Of a stretch of DNA of 38,993 bases, positions 16,477-24,430 are shown one piece after another. Position numbers and translations under genes: made by a program. Numbering within the stretch: position 1 is the first letter of the stretch; each line of letters starts with the position of its first letter. The notes beneath the pieces were generated by a model, which did no database searches, was not told the DNA's origin, and saw nothing but the letters and a program-made list of their open reading frames with translations. Source of the DNA: Dehalococcoidia bacterium (GTDB lineage: Bacteria; Chloroflexota; Dehalococcoidia; Tepidiformales; Tepidiformaceae); contig JADLBJ010000071.1 of assembly GCA_020847765.1 (NCBI GenBank), positions 1 to 38,993 of the forward strand, written 5' to 3'.

Positions 16477-19400
16477 ATGGTCCACCCGTCAAGCGGGCGG
16501 TTTGGCATTCCCCGGCGGCGACGCTCGATGCTGCCGCGGCCGCGGCTTACGGGTGCCCTGCACGCGGCCGTCGGTAATGGCGTGACGGTGCTGGCGGCGC
16601 CGGCGGGTTTCGGCAAGACGTCGCTGGTGGCGGCGTTTGCGTCGGAAGTCGAGTACAACGTGCGCTGGCTGACGCTGGACGCGTCGTGCCGGGCGCCGGA
16701 AGTCTTCACAGAACAGCTGGCGAGGGCGCTGGCCGGCGAGGCGGAGACGGTCGCCCCGGCGTCGGGGGAGCGGGCAGAGGACCTGCGAGCCTACCTGGGG
16801 GTGGCGCTGCGGCGGGCGGCGGCGGCGTCGGACTTGCCGCTATTGCTGGTGATCGACAACGCGCATGAGCTCCGTGAAGCGCTGGAGTCGTCGGAGATCC
16901 TGGGCTTCCTGATCGACACGATGGGCGACGGGACGGAGGTTGTGCTGGCGGGCAGGGAAGCGCCGCCGCTGACAGAGGTGGACCGCCGGGTGGCGACAGG
17001 CGAGGCTGTGCAGATCGAGCGCCGGCAGCTGGCCTTCACGCAGGAGGAGATCCAGACGCTGCTGCCGGAGGGCGGCGAGCGGGAGGCCGCGGCGATCTTC
17101 GCGGCCACGGACGGCTGGCCGGCGGCGGTGATGGCGGTGCTGGCGGGCACAGTGTCGGTGGCGCGTGTCGTGGCGGGCCGGAATTCGGGGGCGTGGGAGC
17201 GCTACCTGGCGGCGGAGGTCTGGGCCCAGGTGCCTGTGCCGCTCAAGGAGAAACTGCTGCGGCTGGCGGTGCCAATCGTTGTGACGAGGCAGGCGGGAGA
17301 GGGACTGCTTGGGAAAGAAGGGTGGCGCGAAGCGCACGGCTGGCTGGAACGTCACGACTTCCTCTGCGAGCAGCTGGCCGGCGGCGGGCTGCGCCTCCAC
17401 CCGTTGCTGCGGGAATTCCTCGCCGGGGTCTTCGCAGAGGACGATCCGGCCGGGTTTGCGGCAGCGGCGAGGAGCGTGTCGGCGACTCTGGAGCGGCAGG
17501 GACAGGTCGCGGACGCGATCGAGGTGGCGCTGGAGGCGAAAGACGTGGAGACCCTCGTCGGGCTGATGCAGCGCCAGAGCCAGGGGTTGATCTACCAGGG
17601 GGCGTACGCGCTGCTGCGGCGACTGTACGAGGCGTTGCCGCGCGAGGAGCTGGAAGAGCGCCCCTTGCTGCGGGCAATGCACGCTCGGGTGCTGGCGCAC
17701 ACGGGGCGGGCGGGCGAGGCGCTTTCGGCGGCCGAGGCGTACCTGGAGGACGAGGAGGTGCGGGGGGAAGCGCGCGTGCACGCACTTCTGGCGAAGCACC
17801 GCGCGCTGCGGCTCCTGAGCCGGCGCGAGGAGATGCCGGCGATCTTCTCCGAGGCGCGAGGGCTGGCGCTGGCGGCAGAGGGCAGCAAGGCGCTGCTAGC
17901 GGAGCTGACCTACCAGGAGGCGCACTACGAGCTCGGGGTGAACGCCGACTTCACGCGTGCGGAGATCCTCCTGAAAGAGGCGCTGCGCGGGCTGGGCGGA
18001 GGGAGGATAGCGGCGATGGAGCTGCTCGTGCGGTCGACGCTCGGGCAGTTGCTGGCCATGCGGGGGGACGGACCGGCTTCGGTGACGGAGCTGGCGCGGG
18101 CGGCTGAAGGCTGGCGCCAGCTTGGCGGCTCGTCGAACCTCTGCTGGGTCCTGAACAACCTGGGCATGGCGCACATCTCGGTGGGGGACTTCGAGGGCGC
18201 GGTGGGTGTGCTGGGGGAGGCGCAACGCGAGGGCCTGACGTGCGAGAACATGCGCAACTACGCCTATGCGACGGCTTCGCTCGCAGACGCGGAGATGGCG
18301 CGGGGCCGCTACGAGCAGGCGCGCGTGTGCTACGAAGAGGCAATCCGCGTCTGCTCGCAGGAGGCGCCGGACGAAACACTGGCCTCACTGTCGATCGCGG
18401 GTCTGGCAGGCGCGTTCGCGGGGCTGGGCGACCTGCAGCAGGCGGACTACTTCTCGGAGCGTTCGCTCTGGATCGCGGAAGCGCTGGGCAATCCGTTCGA
18501 AGTGGGCATGTGTGTACTGCAGCACGCGGCCGTGCTGTCGGCGGCGGGCGACCACAACGGCTCGGTCGGGGAGACGGTGAAGGCGATAGAGCTGTTCGAG
18601 ACGATCGCGGCCGGGGCGCCGTTGCGCCTGGCATGGTACCGGCTGGGCCTGTTCCACTTCCGGGCGAACAGGCGCGGCGAGGCGCACGAGGCGCTTCGTA
18701 GCCTGGCGCCACTCATCCGGGAGCCATGGATGATCGGGGCGCTACTACCGGCCGTCCGCGAGCACCCGATGTTCGCGCAGTGGGCGGCGTCGCGTGATGT
18801 GCTTGGTCCGGCCTTCCGGGACCTGCTGCAGCGCCACGCCTTCGGAGAAGACGAGGGGGAGGAGGAGCAGCCGGGACGACTGCCGCGGGTCGTGGCGCGC
18901 AGTCTGGGGGCGACGCAGGTCTCGGTCGGGCAGCGAGAAGTGCCCGACGAGGCGTGGGCGAGCGTGCGGGCCAAGGAGATGTTCTTCATGTTCCTGTGGA
19001 AGCGGGCCGGGCTGCGGAAAGAGGAGGCGGTCGAGCAGCTATACCCGGAGCAAGACGCCGAGAAGTGCAACAGCCTTTTCCATTCGAACCTGTACCGCGT
19101 GCGGAAGGCGCTCTACCCGGAAAGCATCGTGCGGCGGGACGGGGCGTACATGCTCAACCCCGAAGGAACGTTCGAGTGGGACGTCGAGCGCTTCGAGGAG
19201 ACGGTCGGAGAAGCGGCGAAGCTGCCTGCCGGGTCCGACGAGCGGGCCCGGCTCTACCGGGAGGCGCTCGCCTGCTATGGGGGGCCCTTCGCCGAGGCGT
19301 TCTATTCGGAATGGGCGGAGACGGTGCGCCAGCGAACCAGCGAGCGGGTGCAGGGAGCGCTTTCGACGCTTGCGGGGTACCACGCGGGACGCGGGGAGTA

Positions 19401-19623
19401 CGAAGAAGCGGCAGGCTGCATGGAGCGGCTGCTGCAGGTGAGCCTCTACAACGAGGAGGCGGCCTACCGACTCGCACGCTACCGCGCGCAGGGCGGAAGG
19501 GCGGCGGCGGCGCTGGCTTTCCTCGACGACTACGGGTCGGGCTACGCGCGGGAGTTCGGGGCGGTGTTGCCGCGACGCTTCCGCGAGCTGCGAGCGCGAA
19601 TCGCGGCTGGCATGGCGGTCTGA
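16477..19623 (+). CDS. MalT-type ATPase regulator with C-terminal BTAD module
   Basis: A 1048-residue signal-integrating regulator. The N-terminal STAND-type ATPase has Walker A APAGFGKTSL (41-50) and Walker B LLLVIDN (122-128), with SMLPRPRLT just before, as in MalT/LuxR-type ATPases. A long helical middle of TPR-like repeats follows (about 350-780). Instead of a LuxR HTH, the C-terminus (about 800-1048) carries a winged-helix segment (RAKEMFFMFLW, NSLFHSNLYRVRKAL) and a bacterial transcriptional activation domain (FEWDVERFEE, YGGPFAEAFYSEW, then TPR helices). ATG 16477 is preferred to GTG 16468 because GGGAGG sits ten bases upstream. TAGATT at 16440-16445 is a candidate -10. It could control the secreted-protein pair before it; this is inference. 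Confidence 0.92.
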   Translation: MVHPSSGRFGIPRRRRSMLPRPRLTGALHAAVGNGVTVLAAPAGFGKTSLVAAFASEVEYNVRWLTLDASCRAPEVFTEQLARALAGEAETVAPASGERAEDLRAYLGVALRRAAAASDLPLLLVIDNAHELREALESSEILGFLIDTMGDGTEVVLAGREAPPLTEVDRRVATGEAVQIERRQLAFTQEEIQTLLPEGGEREAAAIFAATDGWPAAVMAVLAGTVSVARVVAGRNSGAWERYLAAEVWAQVPVPLKEKLLRLAVPIVVTRQAGEGLLGKEGWREAHGWLERHDFLCEQLAGGGLRLHPLLREFLAGVFAEDDPAGFAAAARSVSATLERQGQVADAIEVALEAKDVETLVGLMQRQSQGLIYQGAYALLRRLYEALPREELEERPLLRAMHARVLAHTGRAGEALSAAEAYLEDEEVRGEARVHALLAKHRALRLLSRREEMPAIFSEARGLALAAEGSKALLAELTYQEAHYELGVNADFTRAEILLKEALRGLGGGRIAAMELLVRSTLGQLLAMRGDGPASVTELARAAEGWRQLGGSSNLCWVLNNLGMAHISVGDFEGAVGVLGEAQREGLTCENMRNYAYATASLADAEMARGRYEQARVCYEEAIRVCSQEAPDETLASLSIAGLAGAFAGLGDLQQADYFSERSLWIAEALGNPFEVGMCVLQHAAVLSAAGDHNGSVGETVKAIELFETIAAGAPLRLAWYRLGLFHFRANRRGEAHEALRSLAPLIREPWMIGALLPAVREHPMFAQWAASRDVLGPAFRDLLQRHAFGEDEGEEEQPGRLPRVVARSLGATQVSVGQREVPDEAWASVRAKEMFFMFLWKRAGLRKEEAVEQLYPEQDAEKCNSLFHSNLYRVRKALYPESIVRRDGAYMLNPEGTFEWDVERFEETVGEAAKLPAGSDERARLYREALACYGGPFAEAFYSEWAETVRQRTSERVQGALSTLAGYHAGRGEYEEAAGCMERLLQVSLYNEEAAYRLARYRAQGGRAAAALAFLDDYGSGYAREFGAVLPRRFRELRARIAAGMAV

Positions 19624-19626
19624 GGG

Positions 19627-20601
19627 TCAGGCGGGCCGACTCGTGCGGCCGAGGCCGAAGAGGCGGCGGGGCACAGGCCAGCCGGTTGGGCGCAGCTCCA
19701 CCGCCCCGCGGCTGCCGCGCCGGGGCTGGGCGTCGGGCAGGAGGGTGCCGTCGGGGCCGAGGACGTCGGCCACCTCTTTGTGGGCAAGGCGCAGGTTGTG
19801 CGCAATGGCGCCAGCGCTGTCGTCAATACGCCAGGGCGAGTGGCGGGTGAGGTCGGGACGAAGGACGCAGACGGGCAGGCGGTCCTTGAGGCAGGCCTCC
19901 ATGGCGTCGGTGGAGGCATGGGCGACGATGCCGAAGGACTGGCGAAGGACACCGAGGGCAGTGCGCGGCCGAGCAGGGCCAGCGGGCGGCGTCAGGTCAA
20001 TGGCGAGGATCTCGGTGGCGCCCATCGTGACGGCGGTGGCGAGGTCGACCGAAGCAGCGATACCGCCGTCGACGTAGAGCTCGCCTTCGATCTCGACAGG
20101 GGGAAACACGCCGGGAATGGCCGTCGAAGCGAGGATGGCCTCGCCGAGGGGGCCGGAGCGAAAGACGTGCTTGGTGCCGCGCGAGAGGTTGGTGGCGACG
20201 ACGGCGAGGGGCACCGCCGTATCGGTGAAGCGACGATTGCCGAGGTGACGGGCGATGAGCTCGGGGACGATGCGGTTCTCGCAGATGCTCACAGGATGGC
20301 GAATGAGCCGGCGGAGCAGGTAGAAGGGGTTGAGGCGAAGGAGGTTGAGGCGGTCGAGGCCGAGCCAGACGTCGAGGAGGCCGTCGGCGTCGTCGGGATG
20401 GAGGGCGACCCAGGCGCCGTTGAGGCTGCCGACGCTGGTGCCGACGACGATCGAGGGCCGGTAGCCGGCCTGGAGGACGGCGTGGATGTAGGCAGCCTGG
20501 ACAATGCCGAAGGTCCCGCCGCCGCCAAGGACAAGCGCCGCCCGGCGATGGTGGGCGCGGGACTCGTCATCGTTCATCGCGGCAGCGCCTGGAGTGATCA
20601 T
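19627..20601 (-). CDS. Patatin-like phospholipase/esterase
   Basis: A patatin-fold serine hydrolase of about 324 residues. The oxyanion loop GGGGTFG, nucleophile elbow GTSVGS and catalytic Asp in VDGGIAAS are all present in order, giving the Ser-Asp dyad that hydrolyses lipid acyl esters. No signal peptide, so it is cytoplasmic or peripheral to the membrane, like the bacterial RssA-type group. Three starts are possible (GTG 20613, ATG 20601, ATG 20577). A TACCGT hexamer at 20617-20612 overlaps the GTG and would place transcription start just before ATG 20601, so I prefer that one. Its stop is three bases from the convergent regulator stop. Confidence 0.92.
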   Translation of the reverse strand: MITPGAAAMNDDESRAHHRRAALVLGGGGTFGIVQAAYIHAVLQAGYRPSIVVGTSVGSLNGAWVALHPDDADGLLDVWLGLDRLNLLRLNPFYLLRRLIRHPVSICENRIVPELIARHLGNRRFTDTAVPLAVVATNLSRGTKHVFRSGPLGEAILASTAIPGVFPPVEIEGELYVDGGIAASVDLATAVTMGATEILAIDLTPPAGPARPRTALGVLRQSFGIVAHASTDAMEACLKDRLPVCVLRPDLTRHSPWRIDDSAGAIAHNLRLAHKEVADVLGPDGTLLPDAQPRRGSRGAVELRPTGWPVPRRLFGLGRTSRPA

Positions 20602-20701
20602 CGACGAGTCCACGGTACCAGAAAGGGGGACTTGATCCCGCTGGTGGGCTGAACCGACGCTGAACCGCCACTGCCGGGGAAAATGAAGCTACCATAGCGC
20701 A

Positions 20702-21187
20702 ATGCAGCCGCACCCCACCTACGCCGCCGCCGCCGCCGTCGCGGGTGCGTCGCTGACGACCCTTGGCGGAGTGCTGGACAAACTGCCGGACGGGGCGCTG
20801 GACTGGACGCCGGTCTCGGGAACAAACGCCATTGCCGTCCTGACCATTCACTCGCTGACGTCGCTGGAGTTCTGGCTGAGCGCGGGGGCCGGTCGGGGAC
20901 CGTCGCGGGCGGAGTACCTGGAGCGCCGCGCGGAGGCATTTCGGGCGCGCGGGCTTTCGGTCGCCATGCTTCAGGAGCGCCTGACGCAGACAACGACGTT
21001 CGTCGTCGCGACGCTTGGCGATGCGGAGGAGAGAGGGCTGGCGACGGTCATGCCCTGGGAGGTGGAGGGAGCGCGCGTCACGGGGGCGGAATGCCTCTTC
21101 CGGGGGATCGGGCACCTGCGCGAGCACGTCGGGGAGGCGCAGCTGACGCGCGCGTTGTGGATGGCAGCGAGTCGCGAGGGGCGGTAG
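20702..21187 (+). CDS. DinB-like (DUF664-type) protein
   Basis: A 161-residue four-helix-bundle protein of the DinB/YfiT superfamily. These are putative metal-dependent enzymes or thiol transferases with three His on helices; candidates here are the His in TIHSLTSLEFW and the two in GHLREHVGEAQLTRALW. The second pattern, H-x-x-x-H-x-G-x-x-x-L-x-R, is the family's usual C-terminal helix. Function is unknown. TACCAT (20690-20695) ends six bases before ATG 20702 and no SD is seen, so the message is probably leaderless. The next gene, ribD, begins at the base after this stop codon. Confidence 0.82.
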   Translation: MQPHPTYAAAAAVAGASLTTLGGVLDKLPDGALDWTPVSGTNAIAVLTIHSLTSLEFWLSAGAGRGPSRAEYLERRAEAFRARGLSVAMLQERLTQTTTFVVATLGDAEERGLATVMPWEVEGARVTGAECLFRGIGHLREHVGEAQLTRALWMAASREGR

Positions 21188-22276
21188 GTGGCGTCTGCGT
21201 TCATGCAGAGAGCCCTCCGCGCAGCGGCGGCCGTGCGGGGGCAGACAAGATCGAACCCGTGGGTTGGGGCCGTGCTGGTGCGGGACGACGTTGTCGTCGG
21301 GGAGGGTGCGACGGCGCCGCCGGGGGGCGTACACGCGGAAGCGGCCGCGATCGCCGCCACAGGAGGGCGTGGCGGCACCCTGTACGTCACGCTCGAGCCC
21401 TGCGTACCGTTCGCGGGTAAACGCACCCGCGCCTGCGTGGAGGCGATCGTGGCAGCCGGCGTGGAACGGGTGGTCGTAGGCATCCCGGACCCGGACGCCC
21501 GGGTGCAAGGCCGAGGGATCGCCTGGCTGCGGGAGCGAGGCGTCACCGTGGAGGTCGGCGACGGAGAGCGGGAGGTGGAGCAGCAACTGCGGCCCTACCT
21601 GAAGCACCGGAGCACGGGCCGGCCCTATGTGGTCGCGAAGTTTGCGGCGAGCCTGGACGGGCGAATCGCGACGGCGAGCGGCGATTCGCGCTGGATAACC
21701 GGCGAGGCGGCCCGGGAAAGGAGCCACCAGGAGCGGGCGCGCGTCGACGCAATCCTCGTGGGCAGCGGGACGGTGCTGGCCGACGACCCGGCTCTCACGG
21801 CGCGTCCCGGGGGCGTGCTGGCGGAGCGGCAGCCGCTCCGCGTGGTGGTTGACGCGCGCGGGCGGGTGCCACTCTCGGCGCGGCTGTTCGACGTGCCCCC
21901 GGTGATCCTGGCGACGACGCGGAGGTCGTCGCCGGAATGGCGGCGAGGCGTGGTGGCGTGCGGGGCAGAGGTCATTGAGTGCGCCGGCACGGAGTCAGGC
22001 GTGGACCTGGACCAGCTGCTAGAGGCGCTCGCACAGCGCGGCGTGATCACCGTCTGGGCAGAGGGGGGAGGGACTCTCCTGGGGGCGTTGTTCCGGGACG
22101 GCCAGGTGGACGAGCTCTGGGCCTTCCTCGCGCCGGTCGTCATCGGCGGCGACGGAAAGGCGGCGGTAGCGGGACCGGGAACGGCAACGGTGGCGGAGGC
22201 ATGGCGGCTGGAGGGCACCGTTGTGGAATCGCTCGAAAGGGATATCCTCGTACGGGGGTACGTGCGCGGTCGGTAG
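21188..22276 (+). CDS. ribD: Riboflavin biosynthesis bifunctional deaminase/reductase
   Basis: RibD performs the deamination and the NADPH-dependent sugar reduction that follow GTP cyclohydrolase II in riboflavin synthesis. The N-terminal deaminase has the zinc His49 and catalytic Glu51 (HAE) and Cys72/Cys83 in EPCVPFAGKRTRAC. That loop has one residue more between the cysteines than the usual PCxHxGRTPPC. The C-terminal reductase shows KFAASLDGRIA, SRWITGEAAR and the AEGGGTLLGALF region. The length of 362 residues is normal. GTG 21188 directly abuts the upstream TAG and has GAGGGG five bases before it. The alternative ATG 21203 would remove residues aligned with the family N-terminus. No other rib genes are present. 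Confidence 0.96.
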   Translation: MASAFMQRALRAAAAVRGQTRSNPWVGAVLVRDDVVVGEGATAPPGGVHAEAAAIAATGGRGGTLYVTLEPCVPFAGKRTRACVEAIVAAGVERVVVGIPDPDARVQGRGIAWLRERGVTVEVGDGEREVEQQLRPYLKHRSTGRPYVVAKFAASLDGRIATASGDSRWITGEAARERSHQERARVDAILVGSGTVLADDPALTARPGGVLAERQPLRVVVDARGRVPLSARLFDVPPVILATTRRSSPEWRRGVVACGAEVIECAGTESGVDLDQLLEALAQRGVITVWAEGGGTLLGALFRDGQVDELWAFLAPVVIGGDGKAAVAGPGTATVAEAWRLEGTVVESLERDILVRGYVRGR

Positions 22277-22310
22277 CGGACGACCGCGGGCGGCCGAGAG
22301 GAGCAGCGAG

Positions 22311-22778
22311 ATGGCACGGTGCTGGATCGTGGTCGGCGGGCCAGAGATCTTCGGGAAGACGAAGGAGCTGGGATTCACGCGGCACGGCTTCAAGAGTACG
22401 CGCCGGATCATGGCGAGCCGGATTGCGCCGGGTGACCGCCTGGCGTTCTACATCACGGGGAAGAAGCAGTTCGCGGGGACAGCAGAGGTGACGAGCGCGA
22501 TGGTGGAGGAAGGGACGCGTGTCTGGCAGAGCACCAAGAAGCCGGAGGAGCTCTACCCGTTCCGGGTTGGCATCAGGCCCCGGGTCGTGCTCGAGGAGGG
22601 CGCATGGCTGGATGCGGAGCCGTATCACGATCGCTTCAGCTGGACGCAGAAATGGCCGCGTGCGAACTGGACGCTCGCCTACCAGGGAAACCTCCATGAG
22701 GTGCCGGCGGCCGATCTCGACCTCCTGGAGGGCGACCTGAGGAAGGCGGCCGCGGGGACCGCCATGCGCACCAGCTGA
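22311..22778 (+). CDS. EVE-domain protein
   Basis: A 155-residue cytoplasmic protein covering a single EVE domain (PUA-like fold that reads modified bases or RNA). It opens with the family-like CWIVVGGPEIFG, followed by KPGDRL-type AP-GDRLAFYITG, a FAGTAEV strand and a late LYPFRVGIRP strand. EVE proteins bind modified nucleobases or RNA; the ligand here is unknown. GAGGAG eight bases before ATG 22311 supports this start over an upstream in-frame one at 22221. It follows ribD by 34 bases and probably shares its transcript. A hairpin lies 115 bases after the stop. Confidence 0.85.
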   Translation: MARCWIVVGGPEIFGKTKELGFTRHGFKSTRRIMASRIAPGDRLAFYITGKKQFAGTAEVTSAMVEEGTRVWQSTKKPEELYPFRVGIRPRVVLEEGAWLDAEPYHDRFSWTQKWPRANWTLAYQGNLHEVPAADLDLLEGDLRKAAAGTAMRTS

Positions 22779-22893
22779 GCGGCCCGAGGCGAGCCGGCGA
22801 GCGAGGGAGAGCGGTTAGCACCGAGGTTGGCGCGTTACGCCCTGGGTAACGACGGCGCTGAAGGACTGGTGAGGGTTCGTTGCCGGGAAGCAG

Positions 22894-22920
22894 CCAGGGC
22901 CGGCCGGTCGCCGGCCCTGG
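22894..22920. terminator. Bidirectional hairpin between convergent operons
   Basis: CCAGGGCCGGC pairs perfectly (11 bp) with GCCGGCCCTGG around a five-base loop. It lies between the EVE gene and the end of the nine-gene molybdoenzyme operon (stop at 22957), so it could terminate both. No long T-run follows. Confidence 0.6.
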
Positions 22921-22956
22921 TTGGCGGTCCAGCGTTGTTCGGGCCCGCAACGCGGG

Positions 22957-23202
22957 TCAGGAATCCGCCGGGCGGGGGACGAAAAGGACTTGCCAGTCGC
23001 CCTCCGGCGTGCGTTCGGCGCGGTGGTCGAAGCCGCGGCGGTCCATGACCGTGTAGAGAGGAACGTGTTCGAAGAGGTTGATGAGCGCCATAGTCTGGCC
23101 GGGCTGGAGGGACTGGACGGCGGCCATGATGCGCTGGAAGGGCTCGCGCCCCGCGCGGATGTCGTCGCGGACGTCGAGCACGAGGGTCTCCGGGTCGGCC
23201 AT
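22957..23202 (-). CDS. DUF2249 protein (last gene of molybdoenzyme operon)
   Basis: An 81-residue DUF2249 protein: LDVRDDIRAGREPFQRIMAA, then SLQPGQTMALINLFEHVPLYTVMDRRGF and a terminal DWQVLFVP strand. This matches the TusA-like small domain used widely in nitrogen-oxide and other respiratory clusters. Its biochemical role is not established. ATG 23202 shares one base with the upstream TGA (TGATG), so the two DUF2249 genes are translationally coupled; the longer in-frame reading from 23262 is not used. The REPF motif (Glu-Pro) characteristic of the family is present. Confidence 0.85.
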   Translation of the reverse strand: MADPETLVLDVRDDIRAGREPFQRIMAAVQSLQPGQTMALINLFEHVPLYTVMDRRGFDHRAERTPEGDWQVLFVPRPADS

Positions 23203-23435
23203 CAGGAGGCCTTCCGGATGCGGATGACCCAGCGTTCGGGGCCCTCCTCCTGGGGAAGCCATTCGACTTCGCCCGGCCGTTCGGCCTGGAACTGGTAGAA
23301 GAGGGGTTTGGGGTCGTGGTCGTTGACGAGGAGAAGGGCCTCGCCAGGCTGGAGGCTGTCGAAGGTGGCGAAGATGCGGGGGTGGCGGTCACGGGGCGGT
23401 ATGTTCCGCACGTCGATCGTCTGCTCGTCTGCCAT
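23202..23435 (-). CDS. DUF2249 protein
   Basis: A 77-residue DUF2249 protein: IDVRNIPPRDRHPRIFATFDSL, LLLVNDHDPKPLFYQF and a final WVIRIRKAS strand. Compared with its partner it has the HDPKPLFYQF version of the family's central motif, which is the more typical one. ATG 23435 starts the recognisable domain; GGAGG lies seven bases before it (minus strand, GGGAGGAATC). It follows the polytopic membrane protein by 40 bases and is co-directional with the whole operon. Confidence 0.86.
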   Translation of the reverse strand: MADEQTIDVRNIPPRDRHPRIFATFDSLQPGEALLLVNDHDPKPLFYQFQAERPGEVEWLPQEEGPERWVIRIRKAS

Positions 23436-23475
23436 GATTCCTCCCGAGAGTATTGTCAGGAGGATCGTGCCATGC

Positions 23476-24429
23476 TCAGGGGGATTTGTCTTCCGCCAGG
23501 GCGGGCGATAGCGACGGCCCGGAGAGGGCGAGGACGGCCAGGCCAACGACGACGAGGCCGCTCTGGTAGGTGTTATGAAGGCCGACGCCTCCGGCCAGGA
23601 CGAGGAGGAAGCCGAGGAGGGTCATGAAGCGTCGCGTGCCGAGCAGGTGCAAGAGGGTGAAGGACAGGGCGCCAGCGGCCAAAGCGTAGATCGCCGACGG
23701 AAGGGTCCCGGAGAGGCCTTCGTTCCAGAGCAAGAGGATGCGGGTGGTGGGACCGCCCGCACCGAGGAGGCTGCCGAAGACGACCAGGGCGACAGCACCG
23801 GCAGCGAGGGCGGTGCGGCGCCTGCAGGCGCCGGGGACGAGCAGCGGAGAGGCGAGGGCGAACGCAACGCCGCCGATCTCAGAGGCGAAAAGGAGGTCGT
23901 GTGCGTCGATTGTGCCGAGTCCGCCCTGGGCGGCAGCCTGAAGGGTCGTGTGGACGGCGCTCAGGGCGAAGGCGGCACCGAAGAGGAGCAGGACGAGCGC
24001 GCCGCGCGTGTTCTGATGGCCGGCGGCGACGCCAGCAAGGGTAACGACGGCCGCGAGCGTGCCGGCGTCCGCCACATGCTCGGGAATGGCGCCGGGACCC
24101 GCAGCAGCGGCGATGGCGGCGAAGGCCGTGAGTGCGACCGCGGCCACGACGCCGGTAAGGGTACGTCGTCGCCAGAGGGCCAGGGCGAGGAGGGGCAGGG
24201 CGGCGATCAGGAGGACGACGGAGAGGTAGTAGGCGTAGCGCCCGAGGCCGGCAAGGAGGGTGTAGGGACCGGCAAGCTCTTCGAGCGCGGGGATGTGGAT
24301 CGCGGTGCGGGTGAAGGTGCGGAGGACGAAGAGCTCGACGAGGGCGGCCAGAGTGAGGCCGCCCACGACGTAGCGCAACGCAGAAGCGTCGAACGCGCCG
24401 GGCTGCGACTGCCGGGGGATGGCGGCCAC
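23476..24429 (-). CDS. Polytopic membrane protein of molybdoenzyme operon, unknown
   Basis: A 317-residue, very hydrophobic protein with roughly eight to ten transmembrane helices separated by short loops. I recognise no family. It contains several His in or near helices (for example AIHIPAL, AVHTTLQ, DAHDLLF, LLHLLG, GLHNTY), which could bind haem or a quinone, but the spacing gives no clear signature. The start is GTG 24429, one base after the stop of the haem-binding subunit, so it is tightly coupled to it. The context suggests it could be the quinone-reactive membrane partner, replacing the NarI-type cytochrome that the operon lacks. That role is inference from gene order. Confidence 0.8.
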   Translation of the reverse strand: MAAIPRQSQPGAFDASALRYVVGGLTLAALVELFVLRTFTRTAIHIPALEELAGPYTLLAGLGRYAYYLSVVLLIAALPLLALALWRRRTLTGVVAAVALTAFAAIAAAAGPGAIPEHVADAGTLAAVVTLAGVAAGHQNTRGALVLLLFGAAFALSAVHTTLQAAAQGGLGTIDAHDLLFASEIGGVAFALASPLLVPGACRRRTALAAGAVALVVFGSLLGAGGPTTRILLLWNEGLSGTLPSAIYALAAGALSFTLLHLLGTRRFMTLLGFLLVLAGGVGLHNTYQSGLVVVGLAVLALSGPSLSPALAEDKSP

Positions 24430-24430
24430 G

